This document shows, in pieces, positions 13,071 through 34,200 of a stretch of 64,000 nt of DNA (position 1 is the first letter of the stretch; each line of letters starts with the position of its first letter). Both the position numbers and the translations under genes were made by a program. The notes under the pieces were generated by a model that was given only the letters and a program-made list of their open reading frames with translations, ran no database searches and was not told the origin of the DNA. Source of the stretch: Nymphaea colorata (lineage: Eukaryota; Streptophyta; Magnoliopsida; Nymphaeales; Nymphaeaceae); contig NC_045149.1 in NCBI RefSeq assembly GCF_008831285.2, positions 22,078,535 to 22,142,534 of the forward strand, in the 5' to 3' direction.

Positions 13071-13817
13071 AGCGGCACGGTGGGCAGCTTCACAAATTTA
13101 TTTATTTTTATGTTAATTATTTGATATATTTGATTGTTTGTATACGTAAGTGCTTTCTTTAAAGCATTAAAGTTATTCAATTAATACACACAATTAAATG
13201 GTGGGTGGTGGGTGCATACAAGGTATGTCACTTGTTCGATTATTGTGAGTGCTATTTCATTAAACTAGGTCGTGACATTTAATTGAGGTATGTTGTCGCT
13301 TCAAGTGAGAAGTAACCTTTTAAAAAAATGGAACATAAAAACTAAGCCCGAATAAAAAGAAATACAAGCTTGTAATTGACATTATAAGAAAATAGTGGAT
13401 CAAAAGGAAGAATTTTGTTCGTACGCGTGGCTCCGCTTCTTTCCCGCGCCCGTACAGCAACGAGGCCTTGCAACGTCGCGCCTTTTCCTCCTACCCTTCA
13501 TTTTCTTCCTCGGACCAGAATGCGGTTTAATGAGAGTTCTCTTTATGGGGTTCTTCTGATAAAGGGAGTGAGGGAGAGTTGATGAGTTTCTTTTCCTGGC
13601 CGAACGTGGTGGAGTCGCCGTGGATCACGAAGGTAACGTCACTTGCGTTTTTCTTCTTCGTCGTGAAGTTTCTTCCTCTTTCCGCATCTCTGCCCTTCTT
13701 CGTTTTTTTCCTTGAGAATCGCGGAGTTCTCGATCGGAAGACCATTTGAATCAGAAAAGTTTGATGAGTTCGAGGAGATATTTGTAATTGTGCAGTTCGT
13801 TCACGTAGATTTCATCC

Positions 13818-16800
13818 ATGGGAAGCCAGTTGATCTCCGTTTATCCTGAAGAGCTTAGTTTTCCGTGTAAGTATTTGATCTGCACGATGTTTTCTTTTTT
13901 GCTTTGAGAAATACTGAGTTTTAAGTTTCAAATTTTAGTTATCGTGGCTGATTTGCTGCCTGTATTTTGTTAATTGAAAAAGTTTTCCATGGATTGGTGA
14001 TTCTTTTATGTATACGTGAGTTTGATGCATAGCGAGCTTAGAGCAGATTTTCCCTTCGTTTGGATTGTTTTTGCCGTTCAATTATATATGAGATCGGTTT
14101 GTGATGATATGATCTTCCTGTTGGGCTAGCCAATTATGCGTTAGCCTTCCACGCGGATTCAGTAGTTATGCATTCGTGATATTTGGACTGGGTTTAGACT
14201 TTAACGTAAGATCTAGGGGCAGAAGCTTGAGGAAGAGAAGTATGATGCAGCCGGAAGGTTATGTAGGGTTCCAATCGCACTCTTAAGTCTGTGTGCACTA
14301 TTTGCTGCGTAGGACCAAATGTCAGGAACTTTAGGGTTTAGGGATATTACTCGCATTGATAAATCAACTTGAGCAGGGGTCTGGGGAAAAAATGATTTTC
14401 GAGGTTAACTAAAAGGCATAACTTGTAAGATTCATGAAAGCTGGTCCACAACAAGTAATTGTTCCTTAAATGGAGTCGCTTAAGATACACATTCGGGTGT
14501 TCATTTGCGAGGGTGGGTAAGCCTATTACTGTATTTGTTTGAAAGAAAATATAATCTCATGAACATTAATGAAAAATATGGCACTTTGATACTTTGAGTG
14601 TTATAGGAGGTTTCCTTTTATCAATTAACGTGAATTTGTTGTTCTGACTTGATCCTGACGAAAGGTTTCGGTAATAAAGATGCGTTGACTCTATGATCTG
14701 ATCATGTTGTTCATAAAGTCATCTTTAATACGAGTGACTTGTAGATCAGGTTGTGATAGAAAAATAGCAGTAGCAATAGAAACTATGATTCATTCACCTT
14801 TAGGAATCGGAGCAGATTGTTTTCTTTACCATGCGCCATACACTGGACACTTCTTTGCCCTTCTCACTTTCCTACCATGTAGATTTTATGGAAGTTTAAT
14901 TATTTTTTTACAGATTTTCTGACTAATTTTAGTAATCAAAGATAAATTTCCTGTAGCTATTTACTTTATGTTGTTTATTGGGATATGATCTAGATTGTTG
15001 CATCAAATTCAAATAATTCACAGTTCCATGGTTGGCTGAGCTTAACCATGTATGTATGTCAATTGTCAACAGTTGAGCTGGAGAAGCAAAGCTATTGCAA
15101 TCTTAAATTAGTGAACAACAGAGAGCATCATGTTGCTTTTAAGGTACTACAGTAGTTTTACAAGCATTATAAGTTAGGACATCTGTTAATTGCCTTAGTA
15201 TGAAAGATGAAAAGTCCTTTAAGAGTATCCATGCTGTAACATTTATGCATACACACCCATGTGTCCACAGAAATATGCATTTCTAATGTTTCAGAAATAT
15301 GGCAGGACATATTATGATAAGTTGAAAAGTCAAAAAAGACTGACATTATGTATACGCATGATGTACAGGCCTGATTGAGAGAAGAGTTATTGTGGACTGA
15401 TACTTAAGAGCATCAGCTTGAGCTTGATGAACTGAACAAAGCTCGAACTCAGCTTGGAGTTGGCCTTGCTAAGCCCGAGCGCTGCTTATTTTGCAAAGTT
15501 CATTTGATTTTTCTCCAAAGATGTACAAAATGACAGTTGAACATTGGTTTTTGAACTTGTAAGGCCTTTAATGGAAGCACGGAACGGCTTCCATTGTACC
15601 AGGCATCACTTTATGAAGCATATACATTAAACAAAAAAAAGATTATATATGTATTATCTTTATGAGCCTAGTCAAGCTTAAACGAGCGAGTGTGTCTATG
15701 CTACCTCGGTTTGTTTAATACTTCAGCTGGAAGTGTGATTGTATAAGCTCAAACTCAACTTACTTATTATAGCAGTCGTCGACCTCCAGGCAGACCTAAC
15801 CAAGTAAAGTCCGAGTCGGGTTTGAGTTGGTTGACTTGCTGCCGGCCCCTAACCACATCCAAAAATGTTATACTTGCATATACATGCATGCCACATGTAA
15901 AGTCTTATATAATATAGAAAAACATACAATGCTTCATAAAAATGTGCTTCTGTTATGGACTACCTGATGTGTTTCTGTTTGAAAAATAAAATTTTAATCT
16001 ATGACATTTTTCAAAATTTTCGTTTTGCCTCTATAAAAAATTTGGAAATTATATAGTGGTCCCCCTTAACAGGGACTCCTAGCTCTGCCCCTGCTTGTAG
16101 GAGTGCAGTCTAGTAGAAGAGGTGGGTTCCTAGGACCTACGCATGCTTATTGCCTAGGCACACTTTTGACTACTAAGTCGGCTAGTTAGTTCATTCGATG
16201 CAGGTTCCACCTGAACTATCTGAAGCAACACTACAAAATTTGTCCCCTCTAGTCAGCCTGACTCTGGCTACAGCAGGTAGCATGGGCATCAGTCATCCAT
16301 GCTGGCACAGAAGAGTTTTTAGAGAGAGAGAGAGAGTGAGTTTTCTTTAATGCATCAGCTAGTCCATAACAGAAACACGTTAAGCCTGACATGGGGATTT
16401 CAGGGCGAGCACATCTCCTATATACATTATTAACCACCTTGACTTGCTTTCTGGTGAAACTGATTTATGATAAGGTGTGCATGTCTGCCGGTGTTTGTAA
16501 AATCGAGGCATGTATATGAAAGCAATAGATTTTCCTATATTTTTATATGGAGGTTGCTAGCTGTGGAAAAACATGGTTGGTCGCATAAATTGCTATATAC
16601 AGCAAAATGAGATTTCACATCCTTGTCTCATTTCTCACTGTTCATCCTTAAGCACCCCATCAATTGTTTATGATACTTGACTTTTACCTAATTTTACTAC
16701 AATAGTGGAACTTATAAAATCTTTTCTCTCTCTTGGATAGATCAAGACAACTTCACCAAAAAAGTACTTTGTACGGCCTACTACTGGCATTATACTACCA

Positions 16801-18831
16801 TGGGACTCCATTGTAGTTTTAGGTAGTGATTTCGCTGCAATTACAATTAGGTTCCTTCTTTATACTCCTTTTAATATTTCATTAGTTTCTTAATCTTTTT
16901 TCTTGCTCTTGGTTCTGAAATTCAAGTTACCCTTCAAGCACAACGGGAGTGTCCACCAGATATGCAATGCAAGGATAAATTTCTTGTTCAGAGTACAGTT
17001 GTTCCTCCTAGTACAGATTCAGATGATATCCCCCCTGACACGGTATACTGCACCTTTTCTATGTTTTATTACATTTTTAATTGAGCTACTGGTACATGCA
17101 ATAATTACATCTTTCCACAGTTTAACAAGGATGCGGAAGGGAAGATAGAAGAGTGCAAACTTAAGGTTGTTTATACAGCTCCGTCTGCTTCTAATGGTCC
17201 TGGAAGCTTAGAGGATCACCTATTATTCCACTCATCCATGTTAAGGAGCTCGAAGCGTAGTACTGATAGCAACTCGGTGAGGGCTTATACTTTTTACAGC
17301 TTTGATCAGGGGATACTTGATTTTCAGTTTGATCTTCTGACTTTCTGGTTTCAATCTTCCTCTTGGCAGATGTGCAGTGCTGCAGGTCCCGAAGAGGTGT
17401 ACTTTATCTTTCTCTTATGTTCTTTTTCTTCTTCAACATTTTGCAAGTTGTTTTATGTTTAAGACTGCATTAGGTTGTTAATGACCTAATGGTACTTTGA
17501 TTACTGATATATACTCAAGTTCATCTAAGGTCCACGATTGATGGATGCTGTACCACACTTTCTGTTCAGTTCATTCCATGAACTTGAGATATTGAGATCT
17601 GGTTATTTGCTCCTTTACCCTATTATTCTGAGAATCTGAAGTTGAGTCACTCTTTGTGTTCAATCTTTACATGCATAATCATAGCAACTGATGACTTATT
17701 GGACCACCTTTATATGATCTTCCCAGAATTTCCTGCCATCTTGATTGGGACATTTGCTTGCAAATTTTTCTAAGAAGTACTGAATTTGAAACCAAATGTT
17801 ATGGAGCTTGCATGATGCGAATAATTTTATACTTTTGTTGCTAATATTTTCAAAAGTCCTGAAATAAACATTTTTATTCGAATCTATTACTTCAATATCT
17901 TTTATGCGTACAATACTGTATAAACTGTAGAACCAACTACGAAGGTGGTTGCCCATGGTGGATGAAGCAAATGCCCTTGGGGAATAGTGAAAGGTTCCAT
18001 GGACTCACCAGCTCCATGCTTTCTGTCTCGACCATGTCTCAACAAGAAATCCTTCTACAAGGTCCCTCTTGTGAAAAGTTTAATCTTTCCATGGAGCAAC
18101 ATAATTTTCCAAGGTCATGCCTTTCGTATGGAAGGCATGCTCCGGTGGAACAAGTAGGTTGCCAGTGCACGTGCATACAAATAAGAAGGTTGCGGTGGTT
18201 TATTGGTTTCTGGGCAGCCTCCTATAATTTTTTTTCTTCCAAGAATAATGTTTAGCTGTGCATTCCATTTTGCTTGCCATGTACTAAAAAGGGATAGGGG
18301 ATGTTGCATTTTTTGGTCACAAATAGTGTGGTCTATTATATTACCATTGGACATTTTCAGAGGTTCTTTCCATTGCAATGCAGCATTTTTTTTTTTCAGG
18401 AATGCCATGCATAACTTTCTCTCTCGTAATGGCAGGCTGTGGCACAATTGAAGGAGGAAATAATTGTGGCTCTTCAACAGCGTAAAAAGTTGCAACAAGA
18501 GCTGGTATGTTCCATCGCTGTTTTCTTTTTTTCCTTTTCTTTCCTTGTAATTAGATTGTGGAAAGAGAAAGTAAGACATCAAATTCCTCTTGCGTCTAAC
18601 TTATGTTGAGATGCAGGGCATTTGGATTTCTGTTTTTCTTATGACACTGCTGTGTTTTGGTTGTTGTGTTCAATCTAGGATAATTTAAAGCAAAGTAAAT
18701 TGCAGAAGCGTCGTGCTGGCCTCTCAATAAAGTTGATATTCATTGCTGGACTTGTGGGAATCCTAATTGGGTACATATTGAGCCTATCACGCTCTATGCA
18801 ATTGGGTTCCAAGCTGAATGCTGAACTGTGA
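13818..18831 (+). CDS. VAP27: VAP27-type vesicle-associated membrane protein-associated protein
   Basis: Eight coding exons: 13818-13866, 15073-15143, 16741-16822, 16927-17042, 17121-17276, 17370-17396, 18436-18504 and 18679-18831. They total 723 nt (240 aa). The start MGSQLISVYPEELSF is the typical opening of the plant family. The MSP (major sperm protein) domain covers about residues 5-125 and carries VAFKIKTTSPKKYFVRP and DMQCKDKFLVQS, the surface that binds FFAT-motif partners. A coiled coil follows (about 168-200), then a C-terminal hydrophobic segment (about 205-227) that anchors the protein in the ER. Known family roles are ER-plasma membrane contact sites, actin and microtubule tethering, and lipid-transfer and endocytic partners. 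The 27-nt exon 6 encodes only MCSAAGPEE; skipping it would keep frame. Intron 6 (17397-18435) contains an unexplained open stretch at 17962-18165. Confidence 0.95.
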
Positions 18832-19296
18832 TGTTTCTCGTTATTGTAAATCTGCCTGATCCATGAAAGCAATCATCTAGTTCTCCTTTTTCTATATATG
18901 TATCTTCTCCAATTGCTTCTCTTTCTGTTCTCTTCCATTTTTGCTGGTTTTGTTGTTGAAAAGGCGTACATATGAAACTGTTAAATTGTAATTTGTGTTG
19001 TGCTCGATTGATCGAGCTGGTTTTCCAGTAATCTGAAAGCTGCAAAATTTGTAGTTTACACTCTGAGCAAAATATTATGAAAATTTTGTGGGATATCGTA
19101 TTTCAGACACAGAAGGTTCTTAGCAGAAACAAGCTTCCAGTAATTGGAAACATGCTCTGCAAGGAGTCTTTGGTCTTATATCGATTCAAAGGGGATCGAT
19201 CGACACATACTTGTACATTTCTAGTTTGATGGACCATGAATTCTAGTTTGATTTTTTTGCTGCATCAGAAAAAACATGTCAAATTGCATCCATATT

Positions 19297-19445
19297 AAAT
19301 TTTGAGGTAATTAAATTCTCTTTTAAGTGTTTGATAAGAAGAACATTGTGTCCTTAGAACACGTGACATAGATTTAATTTTGAGGTAATCAAGTTCTCCT
19401 TTAAACAGTGTTTGGAACGAACATTTGTGGTCTTAGAACACATGT
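19297..19445. repeat. diverged tandem duplication, about 78-bp unit x 2
   Basis: Unit 1 begins TTTTGAGGTAAT near 19299 and unit 2 near 19377. Both continue with a TTCTC.TTTAA segment, GTGTTTG and a CTTAGAACAC segment. Confidence 0.8.
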
Positions 19446-19477
19446 TCCAAAAAGAAAATACTGAATTTATTTCAAAT

Positions 19478-19548
19478 AATATGGTGTGATTATGAAATAT
19501 TGTTTTCAAATCTAGCAACTAGAAAGTTGGATATAATCACACCATATT
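19478..19548. repeat. perfect 16-bp inverted repeat
   Basis: The left arm AATATGGTGTGATTAT (19478-19493) is the exact reverse complement of the right arm at 19533-19548, with a 39-nt spacer. It could be the core of a small MITE or a hairpin; no flanking duplication is obvious. Confidence 0.85.
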
Positions 19549-21414
19549 TCCTGGATTAATAACTTGGTGTTTTTAACATGTTCTTTTTTATTGCAAATCC
19601 TCTTGACGAGAAAGGAGAGGAACGCGAAATCGTCTTTATTCCCGTGCCCACCCAACTTACGTCTGGATTAAGATGCCCAAGAAAACTACAAAATGCCTTG
19701 TTTGTGTCTTTGTGGCATATAAAAGGAAGACCGAACCCACCTTCCTAGCCAATCAATCCAAAATCTGGGTTGCAGTTGACCCAGTGGATCAAGTCTCACT
19801 TGAGCTCACAGATGAGTTGCATTTCACCGACTTTTTTTTCTCTCGATTCTGTATGACAAGCTAAGTTAGGCTAATTTACATGAGCTTTAATTGTGTTAGT
19901 ATTGGTTATGGGTGAACAAGATGAGTATTTCATTCTATCACTTAGAAGATAGTCGAAGCTCCCACTCAACCTTCCAACCTTGAGGTAAATTGTCTGTTTT
20001 CAGTGCCTTAAGGTATTGACTGCTCTCATTATACTTCAACTTGCATGTCGTTACCTCCGATTTACAACAAAAATAACTTATTGACACCCCAACCGTTGCG
20101 CTGCAAAATTCAAATCATACCTCGATTTAAGAAGTGACATGTGATTGGATTCACATTCATGTTTAAATTTAAATATCTGATCGCATTTATATATCGATCA
20201 GATTTAGTGTCAAATAAATGTCTAATATCTAATGTTCATACGTTTTGAAGTTGGTTCTTAACATATCGCATGGCGGTTGAGTTCAGATCAGGACTCATAT
20301 ATGGCATAGAATTTTCATCATTCATTTTTCAATCCAAATATGTGAACATCTAAAAATGTATCTATGGAGAATGAGGAGCATATCCAATTCAAATCCAACG
20401 CATTGACATCCAAAGTCATTTATATAAACTTAATTAAATACTGAATAATCATTTATGATAGTTCTCAGTATGATACACCCTCAATTTAGTAGCCTACCTA
20501 GAAACTTCAAAACTTAAGTTCTCAAAAAATATTTTCCTAAAGGCGTTTAGCATTTATATATTTTCCATAAATTCATATATATCTCTAAGTGTGCGCGGGT
20601 GGTTTATTTTCAAATCAGCACGGCGCTCTCAAAATAAGAAGCTTTTGGCACATTCCTTTTTTTTTTATATATACTCTCAACGTTATTCAATTTTCATTTT
20701 TGGATGAAAAATTTTGATTCCGGAATTATAGGATAACTTTTGAATCAAAATTCCACAATGGCGATGATGCATTAGGGGTAAAATTATGATTTAATAATTT
20801 TATATATATTTTTTTCACTTATCTTTAGGATACATGTCATAATGGCTTTAAATCACTAATTCTACAATTTTAATTCTTGGTATATGAAACACATCATTTT
20901 CAATTATGGAATCAAAATTCCAGACTCAAAGAGAAACTATAATTGAAAATTTCATTCTAATTGCAGTTTGAAATAAAGTTTTGTTTCTATAATTAAACTC
21001 TAGATTCATACGGATGCAAATTGATGGGATAATGTGTAAGAATTTATCGCCTTCAAGTCCAAGATCTAAAATAGATTCCGAACCCCAACAAGTTGGATCA
21101 ACCAAATCCGAATATGAAAGCATCGTCATGTTGTGGAGCCCGATAAAATTTGAATGCCCAAAATCATACTGGATCAGATAAAGTTTGTTCACACGTAAAG
21201 GCAGGCAATCCAATCGAAGTTTAATCCAGATCCGGATCACTTGCAACTTCGAGAGGTTCAGATTCCAGTCCGATTCCCCATGAGTTGCGGCGTATCACAT
21301 CCAAAATCTGATCCAAAGTGCATTCGGATTTTAATTCAATGGTTCGGATCAAATGTCCGACCAAAACCGATCCATTCACGCATTCCAACTCTGCCACAGG
21401 CGAGAGATGCCATG

Positions 21415-21424
21415 GGCGGGAAAC
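21415..21424 (+). promoter_or_regulatory. E2F/DP-like site 1 upstream of CDC7
   Basis: GGCGGGAAAC is an exact match to the plant and animal E2F core (TTTCCCGC on the other strand). It lies about 400 bp before the CDC7 start codon. Confidence 0.6.
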
Positions 21425-21500
21425 GGGGGCAAATATGAAACTCTTTGGGGGCAAATTAGTAGTTCAACATCCGCCCTCCAAATTTTTTCTCTCGCTTGTA

Positions 21501-21512
21501 TTGGCGGGAAAC
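21501..21512 (+). promoter_or_regulatory. E2F/DP-like site 2 upstream of CDC7
   Basis: TTGGCGGGAAAC is a near-ideal E2F consensus on the same strand as site 1, about 305 bp before the start codon. Confidence 0.65.
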
Positions 21513-21550
21513 TCGCAGGTGCGAGTCGCAAAGCCGCAACACGTGCGAAG

Positions 21551-21558
21551 TTGGCGCC
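21551..21558 (+). promoter_or_regulatory. E2F/DP-like site 3 upstream of CDC7
   Basis: TTGGCGCC is a variant E2F core (TTSSCGC type). It sits between site 2 and a CT-rich tract plus an AACCCTAG telo-box-like word near 21616-21623, probably close to the transcription start. Confidence 0.5.
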
Positions 21559-21633
21559 TTCCCTCTCAAAATTGTGCTGTTTCCCTCTCTCTCGTTTTCG
21601 CTCTCTCTCTCTCTCAACCCTAGAGTAGCAGCA

Positions 21634-21788
21634 ATGGCGGATTGAGAGGAAGCCATGAGCGTGGATCGTTTCAGGGCCCTGAAGTTATCGAGTCGGAAAT
21701 GAAGAGATCGTCCAGTGGTTCAGAATTTCCTTCCGTTCCACGAATTTCGCTTTCCTGCAGTCGTCTTCAGCCGCATTTCTCCTTCTAG
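21634..21788 (+). promoter_or_regulatory. three upstream ORFs in the CDC7 leader
   Basis: If transcription starts near the CT tract at about 21600, the leader has three ATGs before the main start: 21634-21645 (3 codons plus stop), 21655-21702 (15 codons plus stop) and 21699-21788 (29 codons plus stop). The last two overlap by an ATGA arrangement in different frames. All end before the main ATG at 21817, so reinitiation or leaky scanning would be needed. Confidence 0.5.
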
Positions 21789-21816
21789 TTCACGAAAGAA
21801 AGATCCATAATCTTCC

Positions 21817-30069
<8,253 letters not shown>

Positions 30070-31222
30070 TAATGAACGGACCCGGCTTGTACCAAGAGAG
30101 GGAGCCTTCACAAGTTCAGCTCATGTTGTACCTTTCATAAGGTGACGGAGTTCGGCTCGCGCATGCGTCAAGATGCCTATCATCCTTGTTTGTGTCTTAC
30201 TGACTTGTACAATACCTACCCCCTTCTCTGTTCATTTCTCACTAATATGCCGCATATACGGGGCTACCATGTAGCTCCCCTGTAATGTATTCTATCTTCT
30301 GGTGGGTGCAAAGGATGCACCATCGTTTGTATCCATTTATTTTTCAAATCCAGAATAAGGGTTGGCTATTTCCTTCTACACTTCATTCTTTGACATCAGA
30401 AACCTGAAAAATTTGATAGATCTTAGAGCCAAGAAAGCTTCAAGTTAATTATAAACGGAACGAGCTTTTTTGGGTCGTACATGCTGAAAAATAAGGTCGG
30501 TTTTTCCTTTCTCTGCAGTTCTTGGCCGAAACAACTTTGCAGGAAGTTAGGCCTCCAACCTTTTGGTTACTAAAAAAAATAGACAGCAAAAAGGGGCTAG
30601 CGACCTGCGTAGACACAATAACCCCATAAATGGATGTCCCACATAGATCTAATGCATCTATATGCTAGTTCCTCCCTAGTAGTGATACAAGTCATAGGGT
30701 TAGAATCCAAAATCCACCATTGCCTCCACAAGTGTAACATAGCTATTTGATTCATTTAATTGACATGTGCCCACTTCCTACCCAAGTCCCCAAACATCCT
30801 TAACAGCTTTGGATGCCGAGAAAAAGAAGCTTCAACTTGTTCAGGCATCCCATTCATAAAATTTTCTTATGGGACATTCATGGTACGGAAGAGCTTATCA
30901 TTGCCAACAAAAATTCTCCTTTGAAAAGTTCCTTTTTGAGTGTTTCTTTCGGCTGTCTATGAGCTTCAATAGAACTAAGGAAAAGATTATTACGAGACGT
31001 ATTGTTGAAAAACGGTATTTTGAGAATTTACAATTTTAGAAGCAGAAAACCTCGTGATTGATTGAGGAAATTCTGGACTTGATCTTGGGCCAGATACCTT
31101 TCGCTTTCCATTTTTTCCCCCATTTTCTTCATTCATTTGCTTCCATCTGATTGTAATGTTTACAGAGAAGGAAAGCAACGGCGAGAAGGTATAAACTAAA
31201 ACCAGACAGACATAACATATAA
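30070..31222. other. convergent intergenic region
   Basis: Shared 3' flank of the + strand CDC7 gene and the - strand plastid-type gene. CDC7's 3' UTR probably reaches about 30350. No gene is supported in between. Confidence 0.6.
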
Positions 31223-34200
31223 TTACAAAGGGGCGGGGTCAGACCACCTTCTCTTTAACTCGGTCTTCCAACGGACTTCTTTTAGCTTCCCATCAACTCC
31301 ATAATCCCTTTCCATGACAAGATTAATGCCTTCATCAGAATACCAACCAACACCAATACAAAGAATCCCATCCTTCACATCCACATAGCCTGTAACACCT
31401 CCTGGTAACCAGAGAATGGTCACTTCTTCCATGTCCAGTAGCTCCTCCTCACCAAAATAGATGGGATTCTCTGGCAGACTCCTCTTCTTCAAGGTTTCCA
31501 TGCAAAGATACACGTACGGTGGCCGGCCTACTTCTGCAGCTGATTTTGCTTCACTAGTTGACTCCTCATATATGACAGTAGCACTCGTTTCAAAGACCTT
31601 CCATGATCCAGCAAGATCTGATGGTTGAATACGCTTGCACTGAGAGAATGGCTTCAAGTCGAATTCAACGTCACTGAAAATCAACAAGGAAAAGACTTGA
31701 GTTACAGTTTCAAGTTCTCGAGGGTATCAAAGCAAGATTGTTAATCTGATGAAATGAGAGTGATACGAGAAACATAATGCTGAGGAGGGTGAAGAAAACT
31801 TTTTGTTTTTTAGCTTTTCATTTTAAGAAACAGAATGTCTTGAGCTCCATATGCGCTAACATTATTTGATTGAATCAAATGTTAAAAGCATGCTTAAGAG
31901 CAATAAGTGAGTATTTTTTTTTTATTTAAAAATGATACCTCAGCATTGATCATTAGTTTATACTGGATGTCCTTTAAAAGGAAAAGTTAGAAGCACATAT
32001 CCTTTTGATAAGCTTGCTCAAGTAGCCCTAGTAAACCTTTCCTGAAATTTATGTAATATCCCTTGGTTTCTCCAGTTAAGGTCATATCAATCCATAAATC
32101 TGATAATAGTCAGGCGATGCTGGCAAGTGGCAAGTTAACTAGCAAATGAATGAAAAGGACGGCCATCTAGACAATCAAGTACCAGAAGTAAGCTACCAGA
32201 AACATTATTAAGGAAGAGACAACTGGACATTCACCTTTCATCTTGCACATTGGTTGGACAAACCCACTGTTCTTCATATAGAGCAACCCTGATTATTTGT
32301 ATATCTGAGCCACCATCCTTGAATTCTATGGTGTGCACAATGCGTAGCCTCTTGTGACATCCCTTCACCAGACACTAAACCAAGAAAGGAAAACCAGTTG
32401 ACTATTATGTTATCCACACCATAGTTCAATAATCATGCATAAGAACAAACTGTGAGGCAGAAATTATGACTCCACATCTAAACCTTTTATTCCTTTTTCT
32501 TCAGGAAGGACAATTATGCAATCGATGACTAAAGTTACAAAAATTAAAAGAAAAGAAGTACAAAGCAAAAACAAGATGCTGCTTTATTAAAAAGACTGCA
32601 AGAAAATCCAGTAGACATGTAGCCACATTTCCTAGCCATGATGTTTCTGAAATTCCCAATTTTGCTGAAGATGAAGTCAACATTCTGAAAGTGGAAAAGC
32701 AGTACAAAGAAGACACATGGCCAAAACTAAAACATTTCCCAAGGCTCACAAACCTGAACAGGCAGACACACAAAAAAGATGATCGTTTTTGTTTATTATA
32801 CTGAACTTCCACTGCTTACTATCTTTCCTTATCCAGTACTAGAAGGAGGATATGCAAGCCAGTAGTCTATGAAACTTAAAGAGAAAAAAAAAAATATTAG
32901 GACTCAAAGTGAATTCATGTGCATTGTATTAATAGTATGTTTCCATACTAAAATGTCAAGTAATTCACAATCTTTTATTGTGATTATCCAAAAGCTGATC
33001 TTCCGAACATGACATCATTTTGCATTGAAGGAAACAAAGTCATGGTTGCAATCACAGGCTGCCAATTATCTACAACTATCATGCATTACAATTCAAAAAA
33101 AGGTTAGGACTTTCCACATAAATTACTAATCAAGAAAGCATTGGCAGAGAGGTATTGATAATGAAGCAGAACCATCTAGTTCACAAAAAATCTTACTTGT
33201 TCAAATCTGAAAGTTGGAGAGAGAAAATATGTTGAATCATCAGCTGCTCCAACCGGTATCTCCACTGGTCCTCTAGAGTAGGATCCATCCTGAAAAAGAT
33301 AAAAGACATGCATGTGGACAGGTTTATTTTAAGAACCTCTAAATTCTACTCAGTCACAAAACATTGCCATATGGACAAATTTACAACCATAATCATCAAT
33401 ATGTTTATTACAAACATATAAATTCTAATCTATCATGCAAAGTTTGATATGACATACAATATCGACTTCTAATCCTTCAATAATCAACTAATTGGTGGTG
33501 CTAGGATTCTAGTGGTTTGACGGCCTAACTTTACAAAGAAGCATCATCCTAGGGCCTTGGCCAGGTGAGTTCCCAATATTTGATATCAGTGCAAACCTCC
33601 ATATTCTAAGTTTAATTCTTGAAAGACATGACCTAAGAAAAGGGTTGCGAGGACCAAAATGACAGCTCTGAAATTAAGGCCAGAGAGAAAACCATCTTAG
33701 AGTGACTGGAGACAAAGCACTTGCTAAGGAATGTTAGGATCCTGGTGATCCATCCTATGACACTCACTCGAATGTTTAAGAATTTTTTGTTGTTTTAGTT
33801 ATGTTTCCAACATGTTCTCAACTCTTTGACATCCAAGTTCAAATATTTGGTTTTGCAAACATGACCATTAAGCATAAATTTATAGTGAAAATGGAACTAT
33901 TGAAAAAAACATACGCAGAATTCTTTAAAGTGGTACATTGATTAAGTAGAATACACCAATCGCACAGCTGAAGAATTTCATAGTATCGATGCAATAACCC
34001 CAAGCACCACAAAAGAACCAACCCCTGAAAGCAGCCACTGATACAGAAGCAAAGGCAGCTCATTTGAAGTTAATGAGAAAGCAGGAGAAGACATTAGGTG
34101 ACAGCAGAAGGCTGCCGGAATCATTTCTCAGACTGACGACCAGTTCAAGATGCATTAGTTACAGGAGCAAGTGCTTGTCAACTTCACGTCTTTACGGTTT

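Larger units (their letters stand above)
9651..13817. other. divergent intergenic region between WDR55 and VAP27
   Basis: Holds the presumed promoters of both genes. It also contains repeated GGTAAAATT...TTTGATGCAC motifs (10060-10260 and 11760-11900), a three-copy purine-rich minisatellite (11440-11700), a TA tract (12145-12175) and an 88-bp tandem duplication (12899-13070). No protein-coding exon is supported. Confidence 0.6.
18832..21400. other. intergenic region between VAP27 and CDC7
   Basis: AT-rich, no gene supported. Contains a diverged 78-bp tandem duplication (19297-19445), a perfect 16-bp inverted repeat (19478/19533), and near 21030-21390 a sequence rich in GATCC/CCGAAT words that resembles decayed repeat DNA. 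Confidence 0.55.
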
